In this document: piece by piece, positions 17,349-27,250 of the stretch
Layout of the letters: the number at the start of each line of letters is the position of its first letter
How positions within the stretch are numbered: the first letter of the stretch is position 1
Origin: Bdellovibrionales bacterium CG10_big_fil_rev_8_21_14_0_10_45_34
GTDB lineage: Bacteria > Bdellovibrionota > Bdellovibrionia > Bdellovibrionales > 1-14-0-10-45-34
Assembly (NCBI GenBank): GCA_002778785.1
Contig: PEZS01000008.1
Span: forward strand, 103,777 to 167,776
Length of the DNA: 64,000 nucleotides
Direction: 5' to 3'
Position numbers and translations under genes: made by a program
The notes under the pieces: model-generated
Told to the model about the DNA's origin: nothing
Databases searched by the model: none
The model's input: only the letters and a program-made list of their open reading frames with translations

Positions 17349-17876
17349 ATGAAACCATTCGCCCACTTGGCAAAAACTTTAACCTGCTTATTCGCTCTAG
17401 TGCTATCAGGAGGCGCTACCATCTGCCAAGGCCAATCTAAGGGCCAATCAAAATCACGCGACTCTAGCTATATCAATCTCCATCTTGGTCCAACACTGCC
17501 AAATCAAATAGATGGCGTAACAGAGATTTTACCTTCTTGGGGCGCGCGGTATGGATTTCCTATCTTCTCTGGATACTTACTCGAGTCAGGAGCTATCATT
17601 AGTCGGGGCAAAGGCACCCACGCTTATGATTTTCACACATCGATTCGTTCGGATATGGATATCAACGGGTATTTAATGGCTATTATGTATCTCGGTGCCG
17701 ACTTTCACTATTACGCGCCCCCTCACTCTGACTTTCATAGTGCTTTTGGGGGTCACGTGGGAATCGGAATCACAGCCCCCATCATCGATTCTATTTGGAT
17801 TCGCTCTGATATGAAATTTAATATTAATCCCGGAACATCACTCTATATTGGATTCGGCTTAGAGATGCCAATTTAG
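17349..17876 (+). CDS. Small secreted barrel-like protein
   Basis: A 175-aa protein with an N-terminal signal peptide (hydrophobic 'LTCLFALVLSGGATICQG'). The mature part has alternating beta-type segments ('SYINLHLGPTLP', 'SLYIGFGLEMPI') like a small outer-membrane barrel or periplasmic beta protein. Family unknown. Its last 18 nt overlap the end of the convergent helicase gene. Confidence 0.55.
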   Translation: MKPFAHLAKTLTCLFALVLSGGATICQGQSKGQSKSRDSSYINLHLGPTLPNQIDGVTEILPSWGARYGFPIFSGYLLESGAIISRGKGTHAYDFHTSIRSDMDINGYLMAIMYLGADFHYYAPPHSDFHSAFGGHVGIGITAPIIDSIWIRSDMKFNINPGTSLYIGFGLEMPI

Positions 17877-20800
17877 CCGAAAACATTTTTTAGAAAAAGG
17901 ATAGACGGCAACGAGATGGCATTTTGATCCTTTCCAAATCTGAGAAGTTGCTTCTGAATAAAGCTCAAGCTGCTTGCGAGCTTTGTCGACTTTTGCCTCA
18001 TCCCCCGTCTTGTAGTCTACAATCCAGTATCCGGCGTCAGTAAAACCACACAGATCTATTGCACCTGATAGCAAATGCCCTTCGTGCACAAAGCTAAATG
18101 GAAATTCCGCTTTGCCAGATTTCATCAACTGAACAAACGGAAACTCCTCTTGCTCAAACAGGTAATTGAGCGCATCAAGAACATACTGATCTTCACTTTC
18201 AAACAATTGTTGCGTAATGTGCGCAGGATCGGACTCTGTTTTTTGAAGAATCTCCATCAATCGGTGAACCTTGTTACCAAAAACCCTCGCATTTAACCTC
18301 TCCAGCCAACCTAAAGTTGAAACGCGCTTTCGTTGCCAGCTCTCCCTCTCATCTTTATTTAGAAAAGCAGAAACAGAAAGATTCAAAAATGAATCATCCC
18401 GCTCAGGCTCTGATCTTTGTGATACAAATAGCGACTCTGGCGCTCGCAGCAGAGGGGCTTCCGGATCGGATAGCTCAGGAGCCGGCTCTTCAGAAGGCAA
18501 ACTCGAACTGCCGTCTTGCTGCGAACTCCAAACCTTCGATAGCTTTTCTCCGGCAGATAATGCCAAGTGAAAACGAGCCTGCTCTCTAGAATAATCAGAA
18601 AGGCTTCCGATGATAGTTTCTGCCCATGATGATTTTTCAAAGCTGAATTTGATCAGATCGGACATATCTAAATGATCGCCAAGTTTCCAATGATGAGGAG
18701 GCTCGGGAATCAGTTTTGAAGACGGAGACATTGTAACCCACAACGATTGCTTGGCTCTAGTGAGGGCCACATACAGAAAGCGCGAAAACTCCTCTTTCTC
18801 GCTCGCCTTCTTCAACTCCGCATGAGATTGAGTTATCCAATTGTGAACAATTTCACCATCGATCTCACTTTTAAGAATAAGAGTGTAAGCTCCGCTTTTA
18901 TCATCCACAGGTAGTAGCGAATCTGGCTGATGCCTCAAACCTTTGCCGGCTCGACTAACAAGTACGTGCTCGAACTGCAAACCCTTTGATGCATGTATCG
19001 TCATCAACTGTACTCGATTAGTTTCAAACAAGCCTGGGGCATCGCTATCTGACTCGCGATCTTCAACACGATCTAGAATAGAATCCAAAAGAGTCTCTAA
19101 CTGAGAGGCCTCCTTGTAAGACCCATCTTTTAGCATATGGACAATCTTCCATATGTTCGCCTCTCTCACTCCCGTCGAGTCTATTGCAAAACTTGTCGAA
19201 AGAACGCCACGGGATTGCAAAAACTCGTAGAGGGCGCTGCTCAGCCCAGAACCCAAAAAAATGTTGTAAATTCGAATAAGCTCTTGAAACTTTAGCAAAA
19301 GCAGCTCATCCAGCAGGCGGGCTTCATTTGAGGTGAGACTCCGACTCAAAAAGTCAAAAAGTGAATCCGATTTAGGCCAGAGCTTTCGAAGCGCAATAAA
19401 GCTAGTGTCTTCTATATGAAACCAGGGGCTCCTAAGAAGTCCAAACAGAACGATATCATTTTCTGGTTCAAACAAAAAACGGCAAAACAACGCCAAATCC
19501 TTTACTTCTCTTCTCCTTTTGAAGCCCTTTCTTGCATGAACAAAAACTGGAATTTTATCTAGCTTGAGATGTCTACCAATTTCTACGAGATCTGAGTTAC
19601 TTCTCGATAGAATGACAATATCTTCGTAACTAGCACCAGAGGCGACAAGTGAGGCAATGTGACTTTTGATAGAAAGAACTTCGTCAGAGAAATCAAGACA
19701 GACCTCTAAATGCAAATCAGAAGTCGAGCCCTCACCGCTTTTATTCGCAGGTTCCATGGGTGTAAAGGCGGATAATCCTGAAAATATTTGATTGAAAACA
19801 TGCACCAATCGCCCTTGAGACCTATAGTTCTTTGATAGGGTCTCAAGTTTAAACTGAGAAGCCTTAAACTCAGCCTTTACTCCCTCAAACACTTCTCTAC
19901 GCGCGCCCCGAAAAAAATAGATGCTTTGTTGAGGGTCTCCAACAAAAACACACGATTTGTCTGAAATCCAAAGATTAAAAATTCTCATTTGCAGCGGATT
20001 CGTATCTTGAAATTCGTCTACAATCCATAGGTCGACCTCTCTTCGAAATTCTTCGAGAGCCTCGGGAAACTTCTGGCTTGCAAGAAGGCACAGGGGTGCT
20101 AGCTCGGAGACACTCACTTGCGAAGAAATCATCCGTGAGTTCCACCATCCTTCAAAAAATCTTTGCGCCAACTTATCGAAAAGAACATTACATCGCAAAA
20201 ACAACTCAGAATTATCTTTCTTGCTAAGATGATTCCTTAGAATCACTACATTCTTCTTTAACTCTGGAATAATTTCATCGATCGCTAGCTTATCTGGGTC
20301 AGAAGCCTTAGTGCTTTTTCTAAACGACGACGTACACAGCCATTCAATTTCGCACTGGTCTTTTGATGTCCAGCTATCCAAATCTTTTTTTAAAAAAACC
20401 TGGGCCCGCAAAAGATGTTCCTGAATCTTAGAGTACCTACTTTCCTTCAAATGCGGTGATATCAGTCTCAGCAGTTCTTCGATTTGCGAAACTGCCACAG
20501 AGACGATTCGTCCAAGATAAATTTTGTGAAGCTCAATATCTAAAGGTCGCAAAATTGGAGTTTCGATTTTTTGTCGCGCGTATTCTAGAAGGTGTAACAC
20601 AAGGCCTCGATAGCCGTAGATTTCCAAGAGTTCTTGAAACTCGAAGGAATCGGCATTGGATGGATCGTATTTCTGGCGGCTTTCTCCTATTAGCGACTTC
20701 AACTGCAGCATGGCTTCTTTTTGAACAAAACGCTCACTCACTAACTCTATTTGTTCAATCACATTCAGGTTAGGACGTACTCGATTCAAAAAATCATAGC

Positions 20801-21065
20801 AGAGCCCGTCAATGGTTGTAGTGACGATACTTTTTTGAGAAGAGGCAGCCCGTAAAAAATGAGCGTCCCCCACTTCAATGGCACATCGAATAATTCTCTC
20901 TTTAATTTCATGCGCAGCTTTTTTGGTGAATGTTGTAACCACAATACGCGGATAGGATTGCTGCCTTGAGAAATGGTTGAAGAAATATTCTTTCACATCT
21001 TTGACAAGCCCTGTGGTCTTGCCTGCTCCGGCACCAGCTTGTCTTAATACTTTAAACTTCTCCAA
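17859..21065 (-). CDS. AddA-like UvrD-family helicase/nuclease
   Basis: A 1068-aa superfamily 1A helicase fused to a nuclease, the larger partner of an AddAB-type double-strand-break resection enzyme. Residues 8-18 hold Walker A ('AGAGAGKTTGL'); motif II 'WIVDEFQDTNPLQ' lies near 348; 'GDPQQSIYFFRGA' and 'TIHASKGLQFEHVLV' (motif V region) and 'LYVALTRAKQSLWV' follow. The C-terminal 'GAIDLCGFTDAGYWIVDYKTGD' region near residue 1010 is a PD-(D/E)XK RecB nuclease. It starts 11 nt after the AddB-like gene. Naming it addA is by architecture; sequence is divergent. Confidence 0.88.
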   Translation of the reverse strand: MEKFKVLRQAGAGAGKTTGLVKDVKEYFFNHFSRQQSYPRIVVTTFTKKAAHEIKERIIRCAIEVGDAHFLRAASSQKSIVTTTIDGLCYDFLNRVRPNLNVIEQIELVSERFVQKEAMLQLKSLIGESRQKYDPSNADSFEFQELLEIYGYRGLVLHLLEYARQKIETPILRPLDIELHKIYLGRIVSVAVSQIEELLRLISPHLKESRYSKIQEHLLRAQVFLKKDLDSWTSKDQCEIEWLCTSSFRKSTKASDPDKLAIDEIIPELKKNVVILRNHLSKKDNSELFLRCNVLFDKLAQRFFEGWWNSRMISSQVSVSELAPLCLLASQKFPEALEEFRREVDLWIVDEFQDTNPLQMRIFNLWISDKSCVFVGDPQQSIYFFRGARREVFEGVKAEFKASQFKLETLSKNYRSQGRLVHVFNQIFSGLSAFTPMEPANKSGEGSTSDLHLEVCLDFSDEVLSIKSHIASLVASGASYEDIVILSRSNSDLVEIGRHLKLDKIPVFVHARKGFKRRREVKDLALFCRFLFEPENDIVLFGLLRSPWFHIEDTSFIALRKLWPKSDSLFDFLSRSLTSNEARLLDELLLLKFQELIRIYNIFLGSGLSSALYEFLQSRGVLSTSFAIDSTGVREANIWKIVHMLKDGSYKEASQLETLLDSILDRVEDRESDSDAPGLFETNRVQLMTIHASKGLQFEHVLVSRAGKGLRHQPDSLLPVDDKSGAYTLILKSEIDGEIVHNWITQSHAELKKASEKEEFSRFLYVALTRAKQSLWVTMSPSSKLIPEPPHHWKLGDHLDMSDLIKFSFEKSSWAETIIGSLSDYSREQARFHLALSAGEKLSKVWSSQQDGSSSLPSEEPAPELSDPEAPLLRAPESLFVSQRSEPERDDSFLNLSVSAFLNKDERESWQRKRVSTLGWLERLNARVFGNKVHRLMEILQKTESDPAHITQQLFESEDQYVLDALNYLFEQEEFPFVQLMKSGKAEFPFSFVHEGHLLSGAIDLCGFTDAGYWIVDYKTGDEAKVDKARKQLELYSEATSQIWKGSKCHLVAVYPFSKKCFRLNWHL

Positions 21066-21076
21066 CTGGATGTCCT

Positions 21077-23854
21077 TTAGCCATGTAAATGAGGCGCCCT
21101 ACATATTGACACGAAATCGCAATAGTCACAGATCTTAGTTTCTCGAGGAATGGCATCAAAAACACCCGCCTTCTCAAGTTCGGTGAGCCTAGCGATCTCG
21201 CAGAGATTGCTGTGCAAAAACTCATGAAGTCCCGCTACGTCGACCTGCCTGCTTTCGGTCAAAAGAATCTCTGTAATAGAATTGCCCGCTAACCCAATTC
21301 CCAAGTCTCGAGACATCGATCGTAAGTCGATGTACCCAGAAACGACAACCTTCGCCTTCAAGCCTCTTTCAAAAATCATTTGGTTTGCGCCAAGCCAATA
21401 CAGCGCAGGCTGAAAGTTACCTTTAGGCACCCATTCCTTAGTTGTTTTGAAACTTGACGTAGATGACTTGTAATCAAAAACGGCCGCGGTATCATCACTG
21501 AGTATATCGATACGATCGATTTTACCTGTAATAGCAACGGGCAGTAAAACCTTATCTTGTTTGAGAAGCTCATTCGAGCCTAATAAGCCGAAGACTGGGC
21601 CCGCTTCAATTTCAAATGCCTCTTCAAGTAACTGCGCAACTATAATGAGGCCTCTTTGCGCCAGGGCCTTTCGATACTCCGCCTCAGCAGTGAGAAACCT
21701 ACGAAGTGTCTTCAACATCACCGCACTGTTAACTCGCAAAGAGTCCGTATCGATAAACCGAATGTTCTCCTCTTTAAGAGCCTCTGAGTAGGAAGAATCA
21801 AAAACTTCATTTAAAGTCTCAAGCCGCCAGTTCTCTGACTGACATTTTCTCAGAAGAGCGTGAATCAAAGTACCTTTAGAAAGTAGCCCAAGATCTTGGT
21901 CAATTAATTCACCTCCGAGTAAGCCCACTTTGCGAGAAGCCATATACCGAAAGCCGCAATCAGACAAAGTTTTCAATGCTGAGGCCGACCACTTTTTGTG
22001 AGGGGTCAACTTAGGGGCATGGGCAATGCGGGAATTCGCAGCAGAAGAATATGCAGTTGCCTCATCGGCCTGAATTCCTTGGCTAAGTTGACGTTGTACA
22101 TTATCCCATAGAGTCGCCCCAGGTAAATTCAATGACTCCCAATCGACTCCTTTTTCTTTTGCACAAAGTAACCATTCCAAAGAAGGAAGCAGCTCTCGCC
22201 CATCAAGCGCCAAGTTGGAGTGTGAAACAACAACTTCCCGCAGGGACCGCTTGAGCAATACACTCAGCGAAGTGCGGCGAAGAAAAACATCTGCGCTCCC
22301 TAGGCGAATACCTAAGTCCCTCTCTATCTTTGAGATCTGATCAAATGAAATTTCAAGAGGCGCACCTTGAGCCAAGTACTCCTCTGAACAACCCAAAATA
22401 TAAGCGTATTCCAGTTCGAGTGAAATCGCTTCTTCGTAAGTGACAAGATGTATGCCCTCGAATGTATCGGGTTTAAGCACAACTTCTTTTTGAGAGATTA
22501 ACCTAAGTGCTTGAGTCCAATGCTGAAAACTCGAAAGGTAACGATCCGGCATTTCTTCAAAGAAGGATTCGAGCATACGTGAGACAATCTCGTCTCTGAG
22601 TAAATCAGAATTTCTCATGGCAACATCGTTGAGCCACGCCCGTCCCGACTGGGGCTGAGTGTAGTTGTCCGCAAGATAGGAATTATCTAGTCCGGGCATC
22701 TCTAGACACTCATGTTGGTTCCCTAAGAGGTTTTTAAGACTCTTTCGAAACTCTCTAAAAGACTGCTCCTTGTATCTACCGTTACAAGATCGATCAAGAG
22801 AGAGCATTTCAAAATTGTACTTCCCGTAAACCATTTCTAGTCGCGAAAGCAAGTTTTGAACCTGAGGGTGCTCACAATATCGAAAGCTCGCGGATCTTTG
22901 AGACCTTATGCCACTAGATTTTAACAAGTGGAGTAGCACCGTCTTATAGACTGAAAGATCAGGTGCGACTATAGCGATCTTCTTAGAATCACCGCAGACG
23001 CTGAGCCATGACTCTACACAAGACACCGCATCGCGAACTTCAGCCAACTGACTCTGAAAGCGCTTCACGAAACAATTAGCACCTTTGTCGTTTCTATTCG
23101 TATCTGCACTTACTTGTTTCGCCTTCTTTGTAATGCCAGCCAAATTCTCGAGGATTTTGTACCTAGATTCGATGTAGCCTGCTGACGCGTCCAACTCCGA
23201 AAAAGTTCGTATGACGTAAATATCGCTCTGGCGAGATATTGCCGATATTAGCTCGACATCAAGCGAAGATATATTAAGACCAAGATCCACATAAATTCGC
23301 TTCGGAAGCGACAATTCATCAAGAGATAATACGTAGGTAGCAGCCCAGCCTTCGCAGATGAGCTGATGCTCATTGACATGAAGCCAGAGTTTTCTAGCCA
23401 ATTGCCAGTTTGCCAGTACCGAACGTTGCTCGTCTTGATCTATTTGCGTTTCGGTCGCTCCCGCTTCCCATTCCTCGACAATGTCAGCGAAGCCGGTAGC
23501 GGCAAGAGTCGGCAGATAAAATTCTAAAATATCTAAAGGTCGATTTTCTTTTGGGAGCTGAAACGAATTCTGCTTAAGATACTCTTCGAGTAACAACCCC
23601 ATTTGAGCCCGAGACACCAAGTTCCAAGTAGGGCGTCTTATCAAGAACTGACTCAAAAAGTAACTAGAGTAGATCTGAAAGTTCTGACTTGAAAAAAAAC
23701 CTTTTGATTTCGTCAAACGATTTAGAAGCTGCTTTCTCGCATAAGGATGTGCCGTTAGAACGAGAGTGTCTTCCTGCTCGAGGTAAAGTTCTAATTGATT
23801 GTAGTCACTAAGATTGAGAACATGAAGCATTCTAGGTACGAACCATACCACCAA
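21077..23854 (-). CDS. AddB-like PD-(D/E)XK nuclease
   Basis: A 925-aa partner of the downstream helicase. The N-terminal two thirds is a degenerate helicase-like body without a clear Walker A. Near residue 790 'KIDRIDILSDDTAAVFDYKSS' region is a PD-(D/E)XK nuclease core (D...DYK). A likely iron-sulfur cluster is made by the Cys in 'LSDCGFRYMAS' (about 631) and 'CDYCDFVSIC' at the C-terminus, the C...CX2CX5C spacing seen in AddB. It lies 11 nt upstream of the AddA-like gene, so the two form a unit that resects double-strand breaks for recombination. Confidence 0.82.
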   Translation of the reverse strand: MVVWFVPRMLHVLNLSDYNQLELYLEQEDTLVLTAHPYARKQLLNRLTKSKGFFSSQNFQIYSSYFLSQFLIRRPTWNLVSRAQMGLLLEEYLKQNSFQLPKENRPLDILEFYLPTLAATGFADIVEEWEAGATETQIDQDEQRSVLANWQLARKLWLHVNEHQLICEGWAATYVLSLDELSLPKRIYVDLGLNISSLDVELISAISRQSDIYVIRTFSELDASAGYIESRYKILENLAGITKKAKQVSADTNRNDKGANCFVKRFQSQLAEVRDAVSCVESWLSVCGDSKKIAIVAPDLSVYKTVLLHLLKSSGIRSQRSASFRYCEHPQVQNLLSRLEMVYGKYNFEMLSLDRSCNGRYKEQSFREFRKSLKNLLGNQHECLEMPGLDNSYLADNYTQPQSGRAWLNDVAMRNSDLLRDEIVSRMLESFFEEMPDRYLSSFQHWTQALRLISQKEVVLKPDTFEGIHLVTYEEAISLELEYAYILGCSEEYLAQGAPLEISFDQISKIERDLGIRLGSADVFLRRTSLSVLLKRSLREVVVSHSNLALDGRELLPSLEWLLCAKEKGVDWESLNLPGATLWDNVQRQLSQGIQADEATAYSSAANSRIAHAPKLTPHKKWSASALKTLSDCGFRYMASRKVGLLGGELIDQDLGLLSKGTLIHALLRKCQSENWRLETLNEVFDSSYSEALKEENIRFIDTDSLRVNSAVMLKTLRRFLTAEAEYRKALAQRGLIIVAQLLEEAFEIEAGPVFGLLGSNELLKQDKVLLPVAITGKIDRIDILSDDTAAVFDYKSSTSSFKTTKEWVPKGNFQPALYWLGANQMIFERGLKAKVVVSGYIDLRSMSRDLGIGLAGNSITEILLTESRQVDVAGLHEFLHSNLCEIARLTELEKAGVFDAIPRETKICDYCDFVSICRAPHLHG

Positions 23855-23912
23855 TGAACGCTGAGCTGTATGTAGAAAAGAAACAACAATTCCTATATGC
23901 CAAGATGTGGCA

Positions 23913-25016
23913 TTATCGGCGCTCTTTCAGCCCTCTAGGGCGACCATTTACAAAGTTGAAATCCGGATCGAAGGAGAGTTCAATGGTAAGCTGAGCCGCG
24001 TATCTTCTTTGCTCGTGCTGTCCGGGATATTGCCCTAGCTCAACGCCCCAGGTTGCTGCATCAATTTTAAACAATCCCATTTTTACTCCTAAACCGGCGG
24101 TATAATATCCCTGATGGAAGCCCCCTCTGACGTCAATAAAAGGAAGTGCAAACTCTATCCCCATATGCACTTTCTTTCCAAGCTGTTCATTGTAACGATT
24201 AATATTTTTAATATCGATTGAAGGCCTTATGTCTACCAACATGCTTTCAATCTCCAGCCCCATACCTGCAATCATTTCATCGCGCTGATTTGGCGGAGTG
24301 TTCGCGCCAGGCGAGGCCACAAACTTTGTCACGCCAACATCCTTCCAAACAAAACTGAATTTTGGACGAACACTTGTTGGCAGCTCAAACAAAAGCCCTA
24401 CGTCGGCGCCATAACCAACACCTTGTCGATTAACTTGCTCTCTTAAAGCTGTATCTGAAAGGGTTCCAAGGGTGTCCAAGCCCAAGGGCAGCTCAGCCCC
24501 AAATCGTGTGACACGTTTACCGACGACCCCAATGTAGGTCATAGGCAAAAGCTCGAATGAAAAACCCATGGCAAAACCGTAGTCATTAACAAGTCGCAAG
24601 TTAAGGTTCGGAAACGCTGGGTTTCCAAAATTAGCAGCGATATCAAAGCTATCATAAACAGCTAGGCCAAGATTCTTAGCGACAAAGGCGCTCTTGAATC
24701 CGCCACCCACCCAGGCATTTTTTCCGTAATATTGTCTGAGAGTATCGCTGATGCTCCCGCCGCTTTGCGTACTGCGAACATCTTCTATAATTTCTTGGCC
24801 ATTCGCAGCCAGCTGAGGATCAAAAATAACAAACTCAAACCCTTTAACTCGCGAAAGGGCCGCTGGATTGTAAAACAATGCATCGCGGTCTTGAGCAATT
24901 GTGGTGTAGGCGTTTCCCATTCCTAGCGCCCGAATAGATCTGTTGATCTCAGCAAGCTCGGCAGCAAATGCTCCCTCACCAAGAAGAACAGTTATCATGG
25001 CAACCAGCAATTTCAC
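23913..25016 (-). CDS. Outer-membrane barrel protein, paralog 1
   Basis: A 367-aa protein with a signal peptide and an N-terminal motif shared by two other genes here ('RALGMGNAYTTIAQDRDALFYNPAALSRVKG'-type region: GMG, A-x2-D-x2-A-L-F-Y-N-P-A). That pattern belongs to FadL/PorV/UPF0164-like barrels. The remainder alternates amphipathic strands ('FVWKDVGVTKF', 'AAQLTIELSFD'). Unlike its relatives it does not end in Phe but has a basic tail. It follows a lipoprotein gene by 10 nt and may work with it. Ligand unknown. Confidence 0.72.
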   Translation of the reverse strand: MKLLVAMITVLLGEGAFAAELAEINRSIRALGMGNAYTTIAQDRDALFYNPAALSRVKGFEFVIFDPQLAANGQEIIEDVRSTQSGGSISDTLRQYYGKNAWVGGGFKSAFVAKNLGLAVYDSFDIAANFGNPAFPNLNLRLVNDYGFAMGFSFELLPMTYIGVVGKRVTRFGAELPLGLDTLGTLSDTALREQVNRQGVGYGADVGLLFELPTSVRPKFSFVWKDVGVTKFVASPGANTPPNQRDEMIAGMGLEIESMLVDIRPSIDIKNINRYNEQLGKKVHMGIEFALPFIDVRGGFHQGYYTAGLGVKMGLFKIDAATWGVELGQYPGQHEQRRYAAQLTIELSFDPDFNFVNGRPRGLKERR

Positions 25017-25026
25017 AACACTACTC

Positions 25027-25926
25027 CTAAGGAATCAAAGCACAAACACCCAGGGCTTGAACAAGAGACCTATCTTGTATTCCAAGCCCCACACTTTCGT
25101 TTTCAACAATCAATGCCCGCATGGCCGCTCTTTGTGGCGCCGTCACCGCGCTTGGATCTTGTACTGAGCAAAAGTTAAGGGCTGGGTCTTGGTCTTCAAG
25201 TTGATCGCAAACACCTGCAATAGTTTCTAGATCCTGTCCCCCGATTGAGGTTCCAGCCGCTGAAAAAGAAGAGATTGCAAACGCCAAAGACACAGTCAGT
25301 TGATTAACTTCATCGTTAGTCAAATCAGTCGCACCCGAGCCGCCACACGGATCCCAGGTTGAATCGATTGTACCGTCTTCGTCAGCATCGCCCCTATATG
25401 TGAGATACGTACCTAAAGTAGCGAGGCCCACGAAAGTCCCCAAGAGATTCTCCGAAACACTCCGACTTGTAGCGCTTGGAGCGATTGCTGCCAGAATGTC
25501 GATAGAGGTCACGCAGTCTTCTGATTTGGTCTCTGTGCCCAATGGAAATGAGCTGACGAGTAGCTGAAAAAGTCTACCCGCACTGTCGTCGTCAGCTTGA
25601 ATTGTGTCTATGAGTGCAAGAATATCTAGTCCACACCTGCCAGCGTATGCAGAGGCCAGACCTGCAAGATTGTTTCTGTTCTGTTTGTTGACGTCCGTTA
25701 GAAGATCATACTCTGCGATGGCCTCGCTCCAACTTCCCTTCGCCAAATACCGATCAAAATTGTATTGAATAGCATCTTGAGTGCCTTGATCGGCCATGCT
25801 TTCGAAGATATTTGCGCAGCCCGATAATGAGATTGAACTCAACACAACGCATACCACTGCAACAAGAATTCTTTTGCCACGATCAGGCGTGTTTAATTTT
25901 TGAACACTTTCTGCTAAATACTTCAT
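25027..25926 (-). CDS. Lipoprotein of unknown function
   Basis: A lipoprotein-like protein: hydrophobic 'ILVAVVCVVLSSISLSGC' with the lipobox LSGC, then a helical repeat-like body ('ANIFESMADQGTQDAIQYN', 'GSWSEAIAEYDLLTDV') with several cysteines. Overall it resembles TPR-type lipoproteins but no TPR consensus is complete. The ATG at 25926 has AAGGA 7 nt upstream; a second in-frame ATG at 25953 adds 9 residues and has its own AAGGA because a 23-bp tandem duplication has copied the site. It is flanked by two barrel genes on the same strand. Confidence 0.62.
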   Translation of the reverse strand: MKYLAESVQKLNTPDRGKRILVAVVCVVLSSISLSGCANIFESMADQGTQDAIQYNFDRYLAKGSWSEAIAEYDLLTDVNKQNRNNLAGLASAYAGRCGLDILALIDTIQADDDSAGRLFQLLVSSFPLGTETKSEDCVTSIDILAAIAPSATSRSVSENLLGTFVGLATLGTYLTYRGDADEDGTIDSTWDPCGGSGATDLTNDEVNQLTVSLAFAISSFSAAGTSIGGQDLETIAGVCDQLEDQDPALNFCSVQDPSAVTAPQRAAMRALIVENESVGLGIQDRSLVQALGVCALIP

Positions 25927-25927
25927 C

Positions 25928-25973
25928 CATGAATCCTTAAATACTGCGTCCATGATTCCTTAAATACTGCGTC
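25928..25973. repeat. 23-bp tandem duplication over the start region
   Basis: Two adjacent 23-bp copies (25928-25950 and 25951-25973) differ at one base. Each holds, on the minus strand, AAGGA followed by ATG, so the duplication has created two ribosome sites for the lipoprotein gene; the copy at 25953 is in frame with the ATG at 25926. Confidence 0.85.
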
Positions 25974-26008
25974 TCCGATTTTTTAGATACCTTGCCCTTG
26001 TTTTCCTT

Positions 26009-27076
26009 TTAAAATCGAAACGAAAACTTTCCTATGAGCCTTCGTGACTCCCTCGCTTGCGCTGCTGTACCGATTTCTTCTCCGTATGTCGCCACTTGAA
26101 ACTGCATAAATTTCACAGCCATTTCTGCACCAAGAGTCCAATACCTTTGGTTCATGCCAGCTCTCAAAAAAACAAAGTCTCCGATGTTTAGCTCCATGCC
26201 CGCGTGCACCTTCTTCATCGAATCGGTCTCTTCGTAAGCTCCCATAGCATCTCGGTACTCCGCTCCAATTTGCATCCTCACGAGCGGGGACAAAATGGGA
26301 TTGATAGAAATTCCAAGGTCCAGAGTTTGCTTGATGTTTTGGGGACGCCTCGTGGTGTTGTGTAAAAAGCCAGATCCGGCATCAAGAGCCGTGTCACCTG
26401 CATCTCTTAGAACACCTGCCACAGAAGGCAAATACTCCCAAGGCCCAGTTAAAGTGAGTGCCGCATCACCTGCAATGCCGCCGCCTTCATGCACAAGATC
26501 AGAGATTTGTAGGTTTGTTGAGTCCGCCGGAAGCACTTCTCGAATCTCAGACCGATTGATAACTCTTCCGTTGAACCCCAGTTTGACCCGCCCATCCCAA
26601 AACCGAAAATTAAAGCCGGCAACTAGGGCGTAATCATTGAAATAGTTTAAGGTGTAAGTTTGCCCCGTCTCGTCGACTTCGGCGTCGTAGGATTGTTTTA
26701 CTAAGAAGCCCATGCCAAAGTTTGTGTTCACATAAGACGGAAACAACTGAAATTTTGCGTGATACGGATACCCTTGGTTCTCTCTAAGAGTGTTGAGGAG
26801 GCCCTGCACATCGGTTATCCCACCCGTATTCTGGTATACTCTCTCTGCCGCTCCCGCTGAAACATGAACTTCTGGATCGATCATCGTGAGTATCGGGCCT
26901 CTTAGGCGTCCAAGACCATTAGGATTTAACAGAAGTGAGGTTTCGTCGTTGACTGTGGCAATACCCACGCCGCCCATTCCCATCTGCCTGACACCGTTGT
27001 AAAATTCGTAACGTTCACCTGTATAGGCTGATGTCGCAAACAGCGACAAAAAAATGCTAAAAGAAGACAGTCTCAT
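26009..27076 (-). CDS. Outer-membrane barrel protein, paralog 2
   Basis: A 355-aa protein with signal peptide (cleavage near 'AYTGER'). Its start repeats the family pattern 'RQMGMGGVGIATVNDETSLLLNPNGLGR' (GMGG, D-E, N-P-x-x-L). Strands are obvious, with 'GFNFRFWDGRVKLGFNG' and an end 'RLIGKFSFRF', a C-terminal Phe typical of barrels. It is the first gene of the minus-strand set, 55 nt upstream of the 25953 ATG. Transport function cannot be assigned. Confidence 0.72.
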   Translation of the reverse strand: MRLSSFSIFLSLFATSAYTGERYEFYNGVRQMGMGGVGIATVNDETSLLLNPNGLGRLRGPILTMIDPEVHVSAGAAERVYQNTGGITDVQGLLNTLRENQGYPYHAKFQLFPSYVNTNFGMGFLVKQSYDAEVDETGQTYTLNYFNDYALVAGFNFRFWDGRVKLGFNGRVINRSEIREVLPADSTNLQISDLVHEGGGIAGDAALTLTGPWEYLPSVAGVLRDAGDTALDAGSGFLHNTTRRPQNIKQTLDLGISINPILSPLVRMQIGAEYRDAMGAYEETDSMKKVHAGMELNIGDFVFLRAGMNQRYWTLGAEMAVKFMQFQVATYGEEIGTAAQARESRRLIGKFSFRF

Positions 27077-27250
27077 GTGTCTCTTTTCGGTACATTGCTG
27101 TCTCGATCCAACACGACTGCGACAAACTAGACCCCTTCATCTTCGATCTAAGTCTAGAGTCTCAACCTTTTAGTCAAGACCCGACTCGACCTAGACGATC
27201 ATCTATCTGTAAAGAGAATATTTACCGCAATACGCACCTGGAGTGACACA

